Assembly (NCBI RefSeq): GCF_000023585.1
Contig: NC_012914.1
Location: forward strand, 2,805,001 to 2,869,000
Length of the DNA: 64,000 nt
Origin: Paenibacillus sp. JDR-2
Lineage (GTDB): Bacteria; Bacillota; Bacilli; Paenibacillales; Paenibacillaceae
Direction: 5' to 3'
The position numbers were made by a program, and so were the translations under genes. This document shows positions 25,099 to 33,730 of this stretch, in pieces; positions within the stretch are counted from its first letter, which is position 1, and every line of letters begins with the position of its first letter. The notes under the pieces were generated by a model, which was not told where the DNA came from, ran no database searches, and saw only the letters and a list, made by a program, of their open reading frames with translations.

Positions 25099-26315
25099 TC
25101 CTTAATCCCCCATGCGTCAATAGCCGCCTGAAGCGGCTCATTACCCGGCTGCGCCGCTGCTTCGCGAAGCGGTACGCCGTTCATTGCTGCCGTAATCGCG
25201 CTGCGGAAAGCTTTGCCGCCGGCCGCTGTGCCCATAGGATGGCCATGGATACCGCCGCCGGCATTAACGACCACGTCCGTGCCGAAGTCGCGCAAAATAA
25301 GCGGAACGAGTCCGGGATGAATGCCGGCCGACGGTACAGGGAAGCTCGTCCGGAGCGTATCCGAAGGCGCAAGCAGCGCGTCTTTTACGGCCATGTTCTC
25401 TTCCTTCGGCATAACAACGGAACCGTAAGGAGAAGGGAACAGCACCAGATCCGCGCCGGCCAGACGCATCAGCTTGCCAAGCAGCACGGATGCGCTGATC
25501 CCGTAATGCGGCGATGGGTAAAAGGCGCCTGCCATTGCCGGATGCGCCGCGATTGGCACATTAATCTCAGAATCTTTGCTCAGCTCGTGCAGCACGTCGT
25601 AGCCGTAAGACAATACGTTGAACAGCAATGCGTTTGCACCAGCTGCGATAGCTTTTCGCGCTTGGCTTGCCAGCTGCGATGTTGGACCTGTCAGGTTAAC
25701 CGCGTAAAGCAGCTTTTGACCGGTTTCCTGCTGTGCTTTGCGGGCCGCCTCCATGCATACTTCCACGCGCTTCTCCAGCGGAGTAAGCGGGTTCTCGAAC
25801 AGGATCTCGTCATCCTTGATAAGGTCAACGCCACCAAGCGCCTGCTTGTAGAACTGCTCTTGCAGGTTCGGAAGATCATGCCCAACAACCGATTTGAAAA
25901 TACTCATCAGAAGCGGGCGGTCGTGAACGCCTAGAAGCTGGCGCACGCCTTCAAGGCCGTATTTGGGACCAGGGAAGGCGGACTGGAATTGCTCCGAGAC
26001 ATTCAGATCAATCAGCTTGATTTTACCGTCCATGGACAGCTTGCCGAATATGGTAACGAGCAGGGCAGGGATATCGCGGCTGAAGTTGATATCCGGATAC
26101 GCGATCCGAATATCGGCATAACGCTCGCTGCCTGCCTCTTCATGCACGTCAACGGACAGTACCTTGCCAAGATGCTTTTCCATCTCGGCCTTACGTGCTT
26201 CTGGGAGCTCCGTCCAGCTGCCAACCGTTAAGCCAACGGCAATGGATAATGCTTTTTTATCAAAATCCGCCTTCTCGTCAAAACAGCGGTAAGTTGCAAC
26301 ACACATCTGATTCAT
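25095..26315 (-). CDS. mtnW: RuBisCO-like 2,3-diketo-5-methylthiopentyl-1-phosphate enolase MtnW
   Basis: 406-residue RuBisCO-like protein (form IV) catalysing the enolase step of methionine salvage. GGVDLIKDDE (161-170) contains the carbamylated Lys167 and the metal ligands Asp169 and Glu170. C-terminal phosphate-binding glycines are in VNAGGGIHGHP. Large-subunit residues needed for CO2 fixation are not expected in this class. The ATG shares one base with the proC stop (TAATG), and AAAGGAG lies about 12 bases upstream. Confidence 0.94.
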   Translation of the reverse strand: MNQMCVATYRCFDEKADFDKKALSIAVGLTVGSWTELPEARKAEMEKHLGKVLSVDVHEEAGSERYADIRIAYPDINFSRDIPALLVTIFGKLSMDGKIKLIDLNVSEQFQSAFPGPKYGLEGVRQLLGVHDRPLLMSIFKSVVGHDLPNLQEQFYKQALGGVDLIKDDEILFENPLTPLEKRVEVCMEAARKAQQETGQKLLYAVNLTGPTSQLASQARKAIAAGANALLFNVLSYGYDVLHELSKDSEINVPIAAHPAMAGAFYPSPHYGISASVLLGKLMRLAGADLVLFPSPYGSVVMPKEENMAVKDALLAPSDTLRTSFPVPSAGIHPGLVPLILRDFGTDVVVNAGGGIHGHPMGTAAGGKAFRSAITAAMNGVPLREAAAQPGNEPLQAAIDAWGIKE

Positions 26316-27196
26316 TAGGACAACGTGCTCCTTTCAATATCTGCTCCGATTTCGCCGGCGCGTTCAGCCGAGCGCAGCATGCCGCGAACGACAGCATCCG
26401 TCAAGCCGCTTGCGGCCATCGATTCGATTGCAGCCTGCGTTGTACCGTTAGGGGAAGTCACCTTCCGGCGGAGCTCAGCCGGCTCCTCGCCGGTTGTTCT
26501 GACCATCTCGGCAGCGCCAAGCACGGTCTGAACGATCAGTTCCTTCGCTTGGTCTGCAGGGAGGCCAAGCTTCTCCGCAGCTTCCATCATCGCTTCCATG
26601 AAGAAATAGACATATGCCGGGCCGCTGCCCGACACGCCCACGATCGAATCCTGCAGCGATTCCTCGACAACCGCATTAATGCCGATCGAAGCGAACATCG
26701 TTTCCGCAAGCTTGCGCTGCTCTTCCGTTACGCTGCCCGAATAGCTGATTCCCGTTACTCCAAGACCGATTGTGCTCGAAGTATTGGGCATCGTCCGCAC
26801 GATAGCGGCGGATCTGCCAAGCACGCGTTCAATAGAAGAGATCGACAGGCCGGCAATAACCGAGACGATCAGCTGCTTCTCCGAGAGGAGATGCTTGATG
26901 GACGAAATCGCGCTGACAGCGTCCTTAGGCTTCATCGCCAGGAAAACAATATCCGCATCCTGAATAAACTGCTCGTTCGTAGATCCGTTCAATACCGTTT
27001 GCACGCCGTATTTCTCGCTCAACTCATTCAAACGGTCCGCGTTCTGCCGGTTCAGCATCGAGATTTGCTCCGGTTTTGTCAGTTTTTGATTAATAAGTCC
27101 GCGTACGATAGCTTCCGCCATCGAGCCTGCGCCGTAGAAGCTGATTTTCAAAGCTTCAATATTTACACCGGCATTTGTTTGTTCCATTGATAACAT
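26315..27196 (-). CDS. proC: Pyrroline-5-carboxylate reductase ProC
   Basis: 293 residues; reduces P5C to proline with NAD(P)H. The N-terminal Rossmann motif is SFYGAGSMAEAIVRG, then AMKPKDA, and the C-terminal signature near TVLGAAEMVRTTGEEPAELRRKVTSPNGTT. ATG 27196 is chosen because GGAGGG (27206-27211) is eight bases upstream; a GTG at 27205 abuts the Shine-Dalgarno. It lies 33 bp after proA and overlaps mtnW by one base, so proline and methionine-salvage genes share a message. Confidence 0.94.
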   Translation of the reverse strand: MLSMEQTNAGVNIEALKISFYGAGSMAEAIVRGLINQKLTKPEQISMLNRQNADRLNELSEKYGVQTVLNGSTNEQFIQDADIVFLAMKPKDAVSAISSIKHLLSEKQLIVSVIAGLSISSIERVLGRSAAIVRTMPNTSSTIGLGVTGISYSGSVTEEQRKLAETMFASIGINAVVEESLQDSIVGVSGSGPAYVYFFMEAMMEAAEKLGLPADQAKELIVQTVLGAAEMVRTTGEEPAELRRKVTSPNGTTQAAIESMAASGLTDAVVRGMLRSAERAGEIGADIERSTLS

Positions 27197-27229
27197 ACCG
27201 TTCACCCTCCAACCTGGTTTTCCTCTATC

Positions 27230-28480
27230 TTAACCGCGGATTTGGCCGTTGCCGTAAACCCGGAATTTTGTTGATGTAAGAGCCGGCAGACCCATTGGGC
27301 CGCGCGCATGCAGCTTTTGCGTGCTGATGCCGATTTCCGCTCCAAAGCCAAATTCGAAACCGTCCGTGAAGCGGGTAGAAGCGTTATGATATACCGCTGC
27401 CGCGTCAACCTCGTTGAGAAAACGCTCGGCGTGTCCGGCATTCTCCGTTACGATGCATTCCGAATGCTTCGTGCTGTACTTGCGAATGTGCTCAAGCGCC
27501 TCATCTAAGTTTGCTACAATACGGATATTTAAAACATAATCGTTATATTCCGTCGCAAAATCCTGTTCGGTTGCAGCCTTGGCCTGCGTTATGCTTTCGG
27601 TCGCTTGCTTATCGCCGCGAAGCTCGACATTTGCCGCAAGGAAACGGTCGGCGATTTGCTGTAAGTGACGTTTGGCAAATGCTTCGTGCAGAATCAGGGT
27701 TTCCATTGAATTGCAGACGGAAGGGCGCTGGACCTTCGCATTGAAGGCGATCTGTTCCGCCATGTCGTAATCCGCGCTCTCATCCACAAAGGTATGGCAG
27801 ATGCCGGCACCTGTCTCGATAACAGGCACTGTCGCGTTTTCGACTACATTGCGGATCAGTGCGGCGCCGCCGCGAGGGATAACAACATCCAGCAGTCCGT
27901 TTAATTTAAGCATTTCATTAACGGAGGCGCGGTCCGAATCTTCAATAAGCTGGATCGCATCCTGCGGCAAAGCGGTTGACGCCAAAGCTTCGCGCAATAC
28001 CTCAACGATCCGGCGGTTAGATTCCAGAGCAGCGGAGCCGCCGCGAAGCACAACGCAGTTGCCGGTTTTAAGGCAAAGGCCGACAGCGTCAACGGTAACA
28101 TTAGGACGTGCTTCGTAAATCATGCCGATAACGCCAAGCGGCACGCGTGTTTTCTCCACGCGAAGACCGTTAGGGCGGTCGAATTGCTCAAGCAGCTCTC
28201 CAACGGGATCCGGAAGCTCCACAACTTGACGAAGTCCTTCCGCAATGTCCGCAACACGGCTTTCGTTCAAGGCGAGACGGTCCAGCAGGGAAGGGCTAGT
28301 GCCGTTTTCCCGGCCTCGTTCCAGATCTTTCTTATTGGCTACGATAATAGAAGCCTGATTCTCGATAAGGGCATCGGCCATCGCCGTAAGAGCAGTATTT
28401 TTCTGCTCGGTCGTCATTTTGTTCATGATGCTGGCAGCGGCCTGAGCAATCGTTGCTTTTTGTCTAACTTCACTAACCAT
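27230..28480 (-). CDS. proA: Gamma-glutamyl phosphate reductase ProA
   Basis: 416 residues of the aldehyde dehydrogenase superfamily; reduces glutamyl-5-phosphate to the semialdehyde with NADPH. Catalytic Cys in QRPSVCNSMET; GVIGMIYEARPNVTVDA and GNCVVLRGGSAA belong to the cofactor-binding domain. AGGAGG precedes the ATG. It is 35 bp after proB, in the T-box-controlled operon. Confidence 0.96.
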   Translation of the reverse strand: MVSEVRQKATIAQAAASIMNKMTTEQKNTALTAMADALIENQASIIVANKKDLERGRENGTSPSLLDRLALNESRVADIAEGLRQVVELPDPVGELLEQFDRPNGLRVEKTRVPLGVIGMIYEARPNVTVDAVGLCLKTGNCVVLRGGSAALESNRRIVEVLREALASTALPQDAIQLIEDSDRASVNEMLKLNGLLDVVIPRGGAALIRNVVENATVPVIETGAGICHTFVDESADYDMAEQIAFNAKVQRPSVCNSMETLILHEAFAKRHLQQIADRFLAANVELRGDKQATESITQAKAATEQDFATEYNDYVLNIRIVANLDEALEHIRKYSTKHSECIVTENAGHAERFLNEVDAAAVYHNASTRFTDGFEFGFGAEIGISTQKLHARGPMGLPALTSTKFRVYGNGQIRG

Positions 28481-28515
28481 CTCGATTCCTCCTAAAATGA
28501 ATTGAAAAGTTCATC

Positions 28516-29622
28516 CTATCGCAGGGAAACCCACTCGTCGCGGTGAATGACTTCGATTCTGTTAACATCCACCCGGCGTTTCACTTCTTCCGTACTGAGA
28601 CCGGCTACGGCTTGAACTTGCCAAGCTTCGTAGTTTACTACCCCGCGGCCGATGGTGTCGCCCGTCAGGTTTGTCACTTCTACAACATCCCCCGAATGAA
28701 AATCACCCTGAATCTCGCGTATTCCGGCCGGCAGCAAGCTTTTTCCGCGTACAAGCAGGGCATGCTCGGCGCCGTCATCAACGATAATGCGGCCATGAGG
28801 ATTGGAGTGGAAGCCCAGCCATTGCTTCTTCATAGGCAGGCTATGTAACTGGGTATCGAAATAAGTGCCTTTGCCTGTACCGTTAAGCGCTAATTGCAAA
28901 TCGCCAGGCTGTTGAACTTTCCCGATAAAAGCTCTGACGCCGCCGCGCATGGAGATACGCGCGGCTTCAATCTTGGAACGCATGCCGCCGGTGCCGACCG
29001 CAGAGCCTGCTCCGCCGGCCAGCTGCATAATCTCCTCCGAGATTTGATCAACCCGTTCGATCTTGACGGCTTCGGGATTTTTTCGCGGATCTTCCGTATA
29101 CAAGCCGTCCATATCGGTAATCATGACCAGACTGCTTGCTTTCGTCATCGCCGCAACCAGCGCGGACAATTTGTCGTTATCGCCAAACTTCAGCTCAAGC
29201 TCGTCGGTAGCTACCGTATCGTTTTCATTAATAATAGGTATGATGCGGAGGCGAAGCAATTCCTCAATCGTCTTGAGCGCATTCTGGATCCGTTTGCGGT
29301 TGGAGAAGTCTGCCCGCGTAAGCAGGATTTGGGCAACCCCAATGCCGAACTCTCCGAAAGCTTCCTGATAAGCCTGCATAAGCAGCGCTTGGCCAACCGC
29401 GGCAGCGGCCTGCTTTTCATGTACCGCTTTTGGCCGTGCTGCGTAACCGATCTGGCGGAAGCCGGCAGCCACCGCTCCGGAGGTTACCAGAATAAGAGGG
29501 CAGCCCTGCTTGTGCAAAGCGGCAAGTTCAGAAGCAAAATAGGTGATACGTTCGCGGTTTAAGCCGCCTTCTTCCGAGGTTAAGGAGCTGCTACCGATTT
29601 TGACAACAATTCTCTCCGACAT
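28516..29622 (-). CDS. proB: Glutamate 5-kinase ProB
   Basis: 368 residues, amino-acid kinase domain (1-260) plus a C-terminal PUA domain (about 275-355, HGRIIVDDGAEHALLVRGKSLL). Phosphorylates glutamate in the first and normally proline-inhibited step. Motifs: VVKIGSSSLT, LVTSGAVAAG, INENDTV, FGDNDKLSA and TGGMRSKIEAA. It is the first gene of the operon, about 20 bp after the T-box terminator. Confidence 0.96.
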   Translation of the reverse strand: MSERIVVKIGSSSLTSEEGGLNRERITYFASELAALHKQGCPLILVTSGAVAAGFRQIGYAARPKAVHEKQAAAAVGQALLMQAYQEAFGEFGIGVAQILLTRADFSNRKRIQNALKTIEELLRLRIIPIINENDTVATDELELKFGDNDKLSALVAAMTKASSLVMITDMDGLYTEDPRKNPEAVKIERVDQISEEIMQLAGGAGSAVGTGGMRSKIEAARISMRGGVRAFIGKVQQPGDLQLALNGTGKGTYFDTQLHSLPMKKQWLGFHSNPHGRIIVDDGAEHALLVRGKSLLPAGIREIQGDFHSGDVVEVTNLTGDTIGRGVVNYEAWQVQAVAGLSTEEVKRRVDVNRIEVIHRDEWVSLR

Positions 29623-29644
29623 CTTCTCATCCCATTTCCTGACA

Positions 29645-29895
29645 AAATAAAAAGACCTCCGTCCATAAAGGACGAAAGTCTATAGCTTCCGCGGTACCAC
29701 CTTTGTTGACCGAATGGCAAATACGCGCATACAGGTCCATCTCAAGCCTCATAACAGGAGGCGCTGTCCGGCTCTCGCCGGCCGCTCGGGGGTTGGATTC
29801 AGCAAGGAACCGAGGCAAATCTTGCAGCCTGACGAATTTGCTCTCTGGACACGGCCATCTCACTTACTAGTCCCGTCATCACGTTACATGTTCAG
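29645..29895 (-). promoter_or_regulatory. T-box leader controlling proBAC (proline tRNA sensor)
   Basis: Reading on the minus strand, the leader has AGTAA near 29867 (Stem I), a long Stem I/II region and the invariant antiterminator core GGTGGTACCGCG (29690-29701). Then comes a terminator at 29645-29685 (GTCC...GGAC stem, T run) just before proB. T-boxes bind uncharged tRNA. The most likely specifier is CCA (proline) at 29796-29794, in GAATCCA, by analogy with other leaders; this triplet is my inference. Read-through under proline shortage would also raise mtnWXB. Confidence 0.92.
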
Positions 29896-29903
29896 TTAAT
29901 GTT

Positions 29904-29932
29904 AGCATATCATGATCATACCCTACTGTAAA
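29904..29932 (-). promoter_or_regulatory. Promoter of the T-box/proBAC operon
   Basis: On the minus strand TTTACA (29932-29927), 17 bases, TATGCT (29909-29904), placing the start a few bases before the T-box leader. Confidence 0.6.
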
Positions 29933-29946
29933 GCAAGGCAACCGCC

Positions 29947-29989
29947 ATAAAAACATGCTGCGGACCGGGATTTGCCGGTCTGCAGCACA
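29947..29989 (-). terminator. Intrinsic terminator after the mtnE-type gene
   Basis: On the minus strand GTGCTGC and GACCGG pair with CCGGTC and GCAGCAT around a short loop, followed by GTTTTTA. It separates the aminotransferase from the T-box operon. Confidence 0.85.
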
Positions 29990-29991
29990 GG

Positions 29992-31182
29992 TTAAAAGAT
30001 GCCTAGCTTGCCAATCCGCTCGATAGCTTCAACCAGCCGTTCTTCGCTGGTCAATAGACCTAGGCGCACATAGCCTTCGCCATGCGTGCCGAAACCGTTG
30101 CCCGGGGCAACTACAACATCTGCTTGCTCAAGGACAAGATCGGCGAAAGATTCCGACGTATAACCCTCGGGCACCGGAAGCCAGCAGAAGAAGGAGCCGC
30201 CGGGACGGTCAGCTTTCCAGCCGATTTTCGCAAGTGCGCCGAATACCGCTTCGCGGCGGCTTTCGTAACGGGCGGTAAGATCGGTTACGCAATCCTGCGG
30301 ACCCGTAAGGGCAAGCGCTGCCGCTTCCTGAATGCCGCCAAACAGGCTGCAGTAGTAATGATCCTGAATCAGATTGATCAGGGAGACGATTTGGGCATTG
30401 CCGATAGCAAAGCCAACCCGCCAGCCAGCCATGTTGTAGGTTTTGGAGAGCGTATAGAACTCTACGCCAACTTCCTTGGCACCCGGCGTTTGAAGGAAGC
30501 TGACCGGTTTTTTGCCGTCAAAGCCGATGGCGCCGTAAGCAAAGTCGCTTGCAATAACGACTCCGGTACGACGGGCGAAGGCAACCGTCTCTTCATAAAA
30601 GGCGGAATCCGCAACGGCGCCTGTCGGATTGTTCGGGTAATTGATGAACATCAGCTTGGCGCGCTTCAAAGCTTCCTGATCAATTGCGTTATAGTCAGGC
30701 AGGAAGCGGTTATCCGCCGTCAGCGGCATAAAGCTCATCTCCGCGCCGGAGAGCGCAACGCCCGACCAGTAGTCCGGATAACCGGGATCCGGAACAAGAC
30801 ATACGTCACCGGGATTAAGCATGCACTGGCTTATTTCGACAAGGCCTGTTTTGCCTCCGAACAAAATGGCCACCTCGGTGGCAGGATCAACCTCAACGCC
30901 ATAATCTTCTTTATAGCGCGTGGCTACTGCTTCCTTCAGGAACGAATAACCGCTGAAAGGCGGATACCGGTGGTACATCGGATTCGCCGATGCTTCCTGC
31001 ATCTTTGCTACGATATGGGGAGGGGTCGGCTGGTCCGGATTGCCTTGCCCCAGATTGATAACATCCCGGCCTTTGGCCGCTTGGGCATTCGCTTTGCCGA
31101 CAAGCTTGGCGAAAAACTGCGTTGGCAGCGCCGTCATGCGGTCTGCCGGTTTTATTACATGCTCACTCAATTGAGTTTCCAT
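29992..31182 (-). CDS. mtnE: MtnE-type aminotransferase (fold type I PLP enzyme)
   Basis: 396-residue class I/II aminotransferase. The PLP lysine is in TLSKTYNMAGWRVGF; other family motifs are INLGQGNPDQPTPPH, PNNPTG, DFAYGAIGFDG and GEGYVRLGLLTS. The sequence closely resembles B. subtilis MtnE (YkrV), which transaminates 2-keto-4-methylthiobutyrate to methionine, and salvage genes flank it. ATG 31182 follows GGTGGAG by nine bases; ATG 31200 is the alternative. A LL-diaminopimelate or alanine aminotransferase role cannot be excluded by eye. Confidence 0.83.
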   Translation of the reverse strand: METQLSEHVIKPADRMTALPTQFFAKLVGKANAQAAKGRDVINLGQGNPDQPTPPHIVAKMQEASANPMYHRYPPFSGYSFLKEAVATRYKEDYGVEVDPATEVAILFGGKTGLVEISQCMLNPGDVCLVPDPGYPDYWSGVALSGAEMSFMPLTADNRFLPDYNAIDQEALKRAKLMFINYPNNPTGAVADSAFYEETVAFARRTGVVIASDFAYGAIGFDGKKPVSFLQTPGAKEVGVEFYTLSKTYNMAGWRVGFAIGNAQIVSLINLIQDHYYCSLFGGIQEAAALALTGPQDCVTDLTARYESRREAVFGALAKIGWKADRPGGSFFCWLPVPEGYTSESFADLVLEQADVVVAPGNGFGTHGEGYVRLGLLTSEERLVEAIERIGKLGIF

Positions 31183-31303
31183 TTGCTCACACTCCACCAT
31201 AAATGCTCTCTAATCGCCTTAACGACATTAGCTTTAATGTAGCATGTAAAAACCGTTTATGTCGAGTAAATTAGTCGGCATGGAGCGTGCAATTAGGCTG
31301 TTA

Positions 31304-31753
31304 TTACTCGGCAGGAATCCCGATCTTCTTAATAAATGGTTTAATATCCTCTTTGAAGAGCAGCAGGTAAGGTCTGCGCTGTTCATCAAATACGAGAAGA
31401 AGCGGAGGCTTGCCGTCGCAATAAAATAAGAACACATCGTCAGCCAGCAGCTTGGTGCCGTTTACGGAAATCGTAACCGGCTTCTCAAGCGGAACGCGGT
31501 AGACGTAATTGCAGCTGTCGTCATTCGTAAGCTGCGGGGCAAGTCCCGTAATGGATGAGATCCATTTGTTCGCAAACTCCTGATACTCCTTGTCGTTTGG
31601 CGTAGTAAGCACGACTTTTCCGGCTTTCACGTCAAATACCTGAACCGGTTTGAAAGGCTGATCCTCCGGTGCTGCCGCGAAGGCGGAGGCAGAGGTGAAG
31701 GTCAGCATGAAGCATAAGGCGAGCAGCAGTGCTGCTAATCGTTTTTGGCGCAT
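31304..31753 (-). CDS. Small secreted protein of unknown function
   Basis: 149 residues. The N-terminal signal peptide (basic MRQKRL, hydrophobic 6-20, cleavage near AFAAA) is followed by a roughly 120-residue alternating alpha/beta domain with two cysteines (DDSCNYVYRV; FLFYCDGKPP) that could form a disulfide. I do not recognise the family. ATG 31753 is six bases after AAGGAGAG; the reading frame is open further upstream but without a signal-like start. It lies between mtnE and mtnU, transcribed away from mtnU. Confidence 0.78.
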   Translation of the reverse strand: MRQKRLAALLLALCFMLTFTSASAFAAAPEDQPFKPVQVFDVKAGKVVLTTPNDKEYQEFANKWISSITGLAPQLTNDDSCNYVYRVPLEKPVTISVNGTKLLADDVFLFYCDGKPPLLLVFDEQRRPYLLLFKEDIKPFIKKIGIPAE

Positions 31754-31870
31754 TTTATTTCTCTCCTTGTCCGGGAATGAATAACTCTTCTCCATTAATC
31801 TGTCCATCTTGACACAGAACCATGAGAAGGTATCATTAGGGAAAAGTAATTGATGAAGGGAACAAGACAT

Positions 31871-32665
31871 ATGACACAGCCATTGCGTATTGCACTTTTG
31901 CAAATGAATATAGAGGTAGGACAGCCTGAAGCGAATTTCAGCAAGCTGTCCAGCATGCTCGAAGAGGCGGCATCTCAGCCTAACAAACCGGATGTCATTG
32001 TGTTTCCGGAGATGTGGAATACAGGTTATGCTTTAACCGAAATTACAACGCTTGCGGACCCGAATGGCGAACGCACAAAAGCTTACCTGACGGAGTTCAG
32101 CCGCAAGCATGGCATTCATATCATTGCCGGATCGATCGCGGAAGGGCGCGAAGACGGCGTATACAACACGATCTACGCTTTTGACCGGGAAGGAAACCAG
32201 ATCGGGGATTACTCGAAAATTCATTTGTTCCGCCTGATGGATGAAGAAAAATACCTGGCGGCGGGGGATAAGCTTGGCAAGCTGGAAATTGAGGGTGCGG
32301 GAGCAGGCATGATGATCTGCTATGACATCCGGTTCCCCGAGCTGGCCAGAAAGCTTGCGCTGGATGGTGCGAAGCTGCTCTTCGTGCCGGCTGAATGGCC
32401 GCATCCAAGGCTTCATCACTGGCGCACGCTTCTGACGGCCCGCGCAATCGAAAACCAAATGTTCGTGATCGCCTGCAACCGCGTAGGTATCAGCGGAGAT
32501 ACGCATTTCTTCGGCCATTCGATGGTTCTTGATCCCTGGGGCGAGACAATCGCCGAAGCCGGGGAAGAAGAGACTATTCTTTATGCCGAGATCGATTTAT
32601 CTCTCGTTGATACCGTACGCGGTAAAATTCCGGTATTCGAGGACCGCAGACCTTCCTTATATTAA
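31871..32665 (+). CDS. mtnU: Carbon-nitrogen hydrolase of the omega-amidase/MtnU type
   Basis: 264-residue nitrilase-superfamily amidase. The Glu-Lys-Cys triad is visible as VFPEMWNTGY, the Lys of SKIHLF, and MICYDIRFPEL. In methionine salvage MtnU/omega-amidase is thought to hydrolyse alpha-ketoglutaramate produced when glutamine is the amino donor for the MtnE step, which fits the mtnE gene 0.7 kb away. ATG 31871 is nine bases after GAAGGGA; starts at 31850-31853 are possible. It ends four bases from the convergent LysR gene with no terminator seen between them. Confidence 0.82.
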   Translation: MTQPLRIALLQMNIEVGQPEANFSKLSSMLEEAASQPNKPDVIVFPEMWNTGYALTEITTLADPNGERTKAYLTEFSRKHGIHIIAGSIAEGREDGVYNTIYAFDREGNQIGDYSKIHLFRLMDEEKYLAAGDKLGKLEIEGAGAGMMICYDIRFPELARKLALDGAKLLFVPAEWPHPRLHHWRTLLTARAIENQMFVIACNRVGISGDTHFFGHSMVLDPWGETIAEAGEEETILYAEIDLSLVDTVRGKIPVFEDRRPSLY

Positions 32666-32669
32666 GGAG

Positions 32670-33563
32670 CTATTTGTACTGACTGATCGTTTTGTTCATC
32701 GTTTCGATAAACGCCACGGCCGCTTTGGACAAATACCGTCCTTTGCGGCTGGCGATAATCAAAGTGCGAGAAGGACGGTCCTTTAGCGATAAATAGACGG
32801 GGACGAAATCGCCGCCCGCGGCCCGGGTCAGCATTTTCGGAACAAACGTGATGCCCATGCCGCCCGCAATCAGCGATTGCACCGTCTCAATGTTACTGCT
32901 CTCAAACACGATGTTAGGAGTAAACCCGGCCTGTTGGCACAGATGCACCAGAATCTGGCGGAAGCCTTGGCCTTTCTTCAGGCCGACAAAATGCTCTTCC
33001 CGCAGCTCCTCGATCGAAATCTCGTCGGTGCGTCCGGCAAGGCGATGGCTCGGCGGAACGGCCAGGCAAATTTCTTCCTCCATAAGCGGCTCCCATTCCA
33101 GCGTCTGATCGACGAGAGGTAGGGTAAGAAGGCTTATATCCGTTCCCCCGTTAGCCGTAAGCTGCTCCAGCTTGACGGTTGTGTCTTCTACTAATATAAC
33201 CTCGATCTGCGGATACAGCTCGCCGAATACCGGTAGAACAAGCGGCAGAATGTGCGATCCGGTAATAGGCAGCGTTCCTACGACAAGACGACCTCGCTTC
33301 ATCTGAGCCATATCGTCCATCTCTTGCTTTAATTGTTCGATGGCATCCAGAATCGACTGGGATTTATCAACAAATACCTGGCCGGCCTGCGTCAGCTCAA
33401 CCGAATTCGTCGTGCGGCGGAACAGCAGGACGCCAAGCTCCTGTTCAAGCTTGGACAGCTGCTGGCTGAGCGAAGGCTGAGCAATATGCAGCTTTTCGGC
33501 AGCGCGCGAAAAATTTTTCTCTATTGCGATTTGAATCACGTACTGAAGTTGTCTAAGTTCCAT
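32670..33563 (-). CDS. LysR-family transcriptional regulator
   Basis: 297 residues. The N-terminal winged helix (MELRQLQYVIQIAIEKNFSRAA; QPSLSQQLSKLEQELGV) is followed by a LysR substrate-binding domain with two lobes. ATG 33563 follows AAGGGGA. It is divergent from leuCD across 167 bp that contain two adjacent perfect palindromes, the usual arrangement for a LysR protein regulating its neighbour. The likely effector is a leucine-pathway intermediate or a central carbon metabolite; CcpC-like and LeuO-like roles are both possible. Confidence 0.9.
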   Translation of the reverse strand: MELRQLQYVIQIAIEKNFSRAAEKLHIAQPSLSQQLSKLEQELGVLLFRRTTNSVELTQAGQVFVDKSQSILDAIEQLKQEMDDMAQMKRGRLVVGTLPITGSHILPLVLPVFGELYPQIEVILVEDTTVKLEQLTANGGTDISLLTLPLVDQTLEWEPLMEEEICLAVPPSHRLAGRTDEISIEELREEHFVGLKKGQGFRQILVHLCQQAGFTPNIVFESSNIETVQSLIAGGMGITFVPKMLTRAAGGDFVPVYLSLKDRPSRTLIIASRKGRYLSKAAVAFIETMNKTISQYK

Positions 33564-33621
33564 TCCAGCATTCCCCTTATAGTCCAAATGAGAATAGTTA
33601 TCGATCTTTTATAGTTATTGC

Positions 33622-33647
33622 CTATAATCATTATAGATATTATATCT
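33622..33647. promoter_or_regulatory. Two adjacent palindromes between lysR and leuC (operator candidates)
   Basis: CTATAATCATTATAG (33622-33636) and AGATATTATATCT (33635-33647) are both perfect inverted repeats about a single central base, and they share two bases. They lie midway between the LysR start and leuC. The centres are 12 bp apart, about one helical turn, so two dimers could bind on nearly the same face. Confidence 0.6.
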
Positions 33648-33671
33648 TTGTTGAATCAAGAAGGAGATGCT

Positions 33672-33713
33672 ATGCTAGTAACATCTAATAGAGCAAAGCG
33701 ATTATTCGCTTGA
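33672..33713 (+). CDS. Short leader ORF upstream of leuC
   Basis: Thirteen codons ([13 protein letters not shown]) with a strong AAGGAG five bases before the ATG, ending 17 bases before the leuC start. Two of the codons are the leucine codons CTA and TTA. It could be a translated leader controlling leuC, or simply a chance ORF. Confidence 0.35.
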   Translation: MLVTSNRAKRLFA

Positions 33714-33730
33714 ACGATGGGGTGAACATA

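Noticed and set aside
30082..31242. 386-codon plus-strand open frame opposite the mtnE-type gene
   Set aside because: The minus-strand aminotransferase has the full set of PLP-enzyme motifs; the antisense translation has none.
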